Shown in pieces: positions 4,825 to 5,716 of a stretch of DNA of 5,716 nt. Location: positions 1 through 5,716 of the forward strand of contig JAEOUL010000321.1 in assembly GCA_016839345.1 (NCBI GenBank). The letters run 5' to 3'. The first letter of the stretch is position 1; each line of letters opens with the position of its first letter. The DNA comes from Candidatus Thorarchaeota archaeon (GTDB lineage: Archaea > Asgardarchaeota > Thorarchaeia > Thorarchaeales > Thorarchaeaceae). A program made the position numbers and the translations under genes. The notes beneath the pieces are model-generated. The model searched no databases and was not told where the DNA came from. It saw only the letters and a list, made by a program, of their open reading frames with translations.

Positions 4825-5716
4825 ATGAAAGATGGAAAGACAATTGCAGCGCTAAGAGTGCAGAGTGTTGCATTAGACGCAATTAGAACCGCATTCCGCA
4901 AAAACGGGCTTATAGAAATAATGCCAGTAATCCTGACCACGGTCAGTGATCCATTAGGACCAGATCCTGGAAGTAGAATAATTGGTATGCCAAAAATCGA
5001 GTACCAAGGTCAGAAACTTGTTTTGACAACAAGCATGATTCTGCAAAAACAAATTATGGTATCAACAGGTCTTGAGAAGTTCTTTGCAGTATCACCGAAC
5101 ATTCGACTTGAAAGTGTTCAGAGTCGTGATACTGGACGTCATCTATTTGAGTTCTCTCAGGTTGATTTCGAGCTAGCTCATGCAGACATGTACGAAGTCT
5201 TCGAGTTGATGCAGGACACAATCACTGCAACTATAAATAAAGTAAGAAAGGACTGTTGCGATGAGTTAGCTCTTTGGAATAGAGAAGTTAAGGTTCCTAA
5301 AGAGTTCAAGGTTTTCTCTACTGATGAGCTTATTGAGCAATATGGGAAAAATTGGGAGAAACTTGCGAGTGAGGAAGCAGAAGACCCCTTCTGGGTGTTG
5401 AATCACAAACGAGAGTTCTATGACGCTGAAGATCCTGAAAGACCTGGTTTCTATCGCAACTATGATTTGGTATATCCGGAAGGATTTGGTGAGGCTCTTA
5501 GTGGCGGAGAGCGAGAATGGGTCTATGACAGAATCTTCATGAGGCTTGAGAGAGATGGACTCAACACAGAGGATTTCAAGCCATATCTAGAGTTTGCTCG
5601 AAATGGGTTTATTCCTAGTGCCGGTGCAGGTTTAGGTGTTGAAAGACTAACTCGGTTTCTTGTCGGAGCTTCTCATGTCGGAGATGTGCAAGCGTTTAGA
5701 AGAGTCCCAGGGGAGA
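4825..5716 (+). CDS. asnA: Archaeal asparagine synthetase (AspRS-like catalytic domain), 3' end cut by window
   Basis: This is a stand-alone class II aminoacyl-tRNA-synthetase-like domain that makes asparagine from aspartate, ATP and ammonia via aspartyl-adenylate. It matches the archaeal enzyme derived from an AspRS/AsnRS ancestor (described in Pyrococcus abyssi). It is named like, but not orthologous to, bacterial AsnA. Visible residues 1-297 include DPLGPDP (42-48), motif 2 with SPNIRLE (R94, E96) and R105-H106-L-F-E109-F, the SGGERE loop typical of this clade, and motif 3 with G269-L-G-V-E273-R274-L. A further Arg pair and VPG stand at the edge, where family members normally end, so only a few codons are probably missing. 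No anticodon-binding domain can precede it: an in-frame TAG lies at 4819-4821, one codon above the ATG. That separates it from true AspRS or AsnRS. The ATG at 4825 gives an N-terminus close in length to the Pyrococcus enzyme. There is no ribosome binding site, so leaderless or near-leaderless translation is likely. Confidence 0.9.
   Translation, partial: MKDGKTIAALRVQSVALDAIRTAFRKNGLIEIMPVILTTVSDPLGPDPGSRIIGMPKIEYQGQKLVLTTSMILQKQIMVSTGLEKFFAVSPNIRLESVQSRDTGRHLFEFSQVDFELAHADMYEVFELMQDTITATINKVRKDCCDELALWNREVKVPKEFKVFSTDELIEQYGKNWEKLASEEAEDPFWVLNHKREFYDAEDPERPGFYRNYDLVYPEGFGEALSGGEREWVYDRIFMRLERDGLNTEDFKPYLEFARNGFIPSAGAGLGVERLTRFLVGASHVGDVQAFRRVPGE

Noticed and set aside
4661..4882. 73-codon minus-strand frame across the promoter and start of the asparagine synthetase gene
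   Set aside because: It runs antisense to the synthetase start and through the promoter region, and its product has no recognisable domain; a shadow frame.

Overview
The window looks archaeal. The clearest sign is the stand-alone asparagine synthetase at the right end, a class II aspartyl-tRNA-synthetase-like catalytic domain of the type characterised in Pyrococcus. Other signs are GGTGA-type ribosome binding sites, TATA-like boxes placed for archaeal TBP/TFB promoters, and zinc-ribbon/cysteine-rich small membrane proteins. The DNA is moderately AT-rich and gene-dense. An Asgard-type or other mesophilic archaeon would fit, but the lineage cannot be fixed from the sequence alone. I see no rRNA, tRNA, CRISPR array or insertion sequence, and no gap over 300 bases without a gene.

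Layout, left to right. Positions 1-108 hold only ambiguous short reading frames; one may be the start of a leftward gene running off the edge. 109-942 (minus) is a TauE/SafE-family membrane transporter. 943-1124 is a divergent promoter region with several TATA-like boxes. 1125-2552 (plus) is a B12-binding-domain radical SAM enzyme. It overlaps by one base (TAATG) a six-helix membrane protein with a DUF2085-like cysteine/histidine motif (2552-3295, plus). A 64-base convergent spacer with two perfect small hairpins follows. 3360-3698 (minus) is a zinc-ribbon protein with two membrane helices, and 3761-4603 (minus) is a UbiA-family prenyltransferase lying upstream of it on the same strand. 4604-4824 is a second divergent promoter region with inverted repeats. 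4825-5716 (plus, cut by the edge) is the asparagine synthetase.

How the genes relate. The only clear functional linkage is the overlapping radical SAM/DUF2085-like pair, which is probably one transcript and may be translationally coupled. The UbiA and zinc-ribbon genes are codirectional with a 62-base gap (using the GTG start at 3698) and could be cotranscribed, although the gap contains a possible separate promoter. The remaining genes look like independent housekeeping or membrane functions. I see no obvious defence, mobile or secondary-metabolite cluster. The most unusual items are the coupled radical SAM/membrane protein pair, the UbiA protein's non-canonical second motif, and the structured leader upstream of the asparagine synthetase gene.
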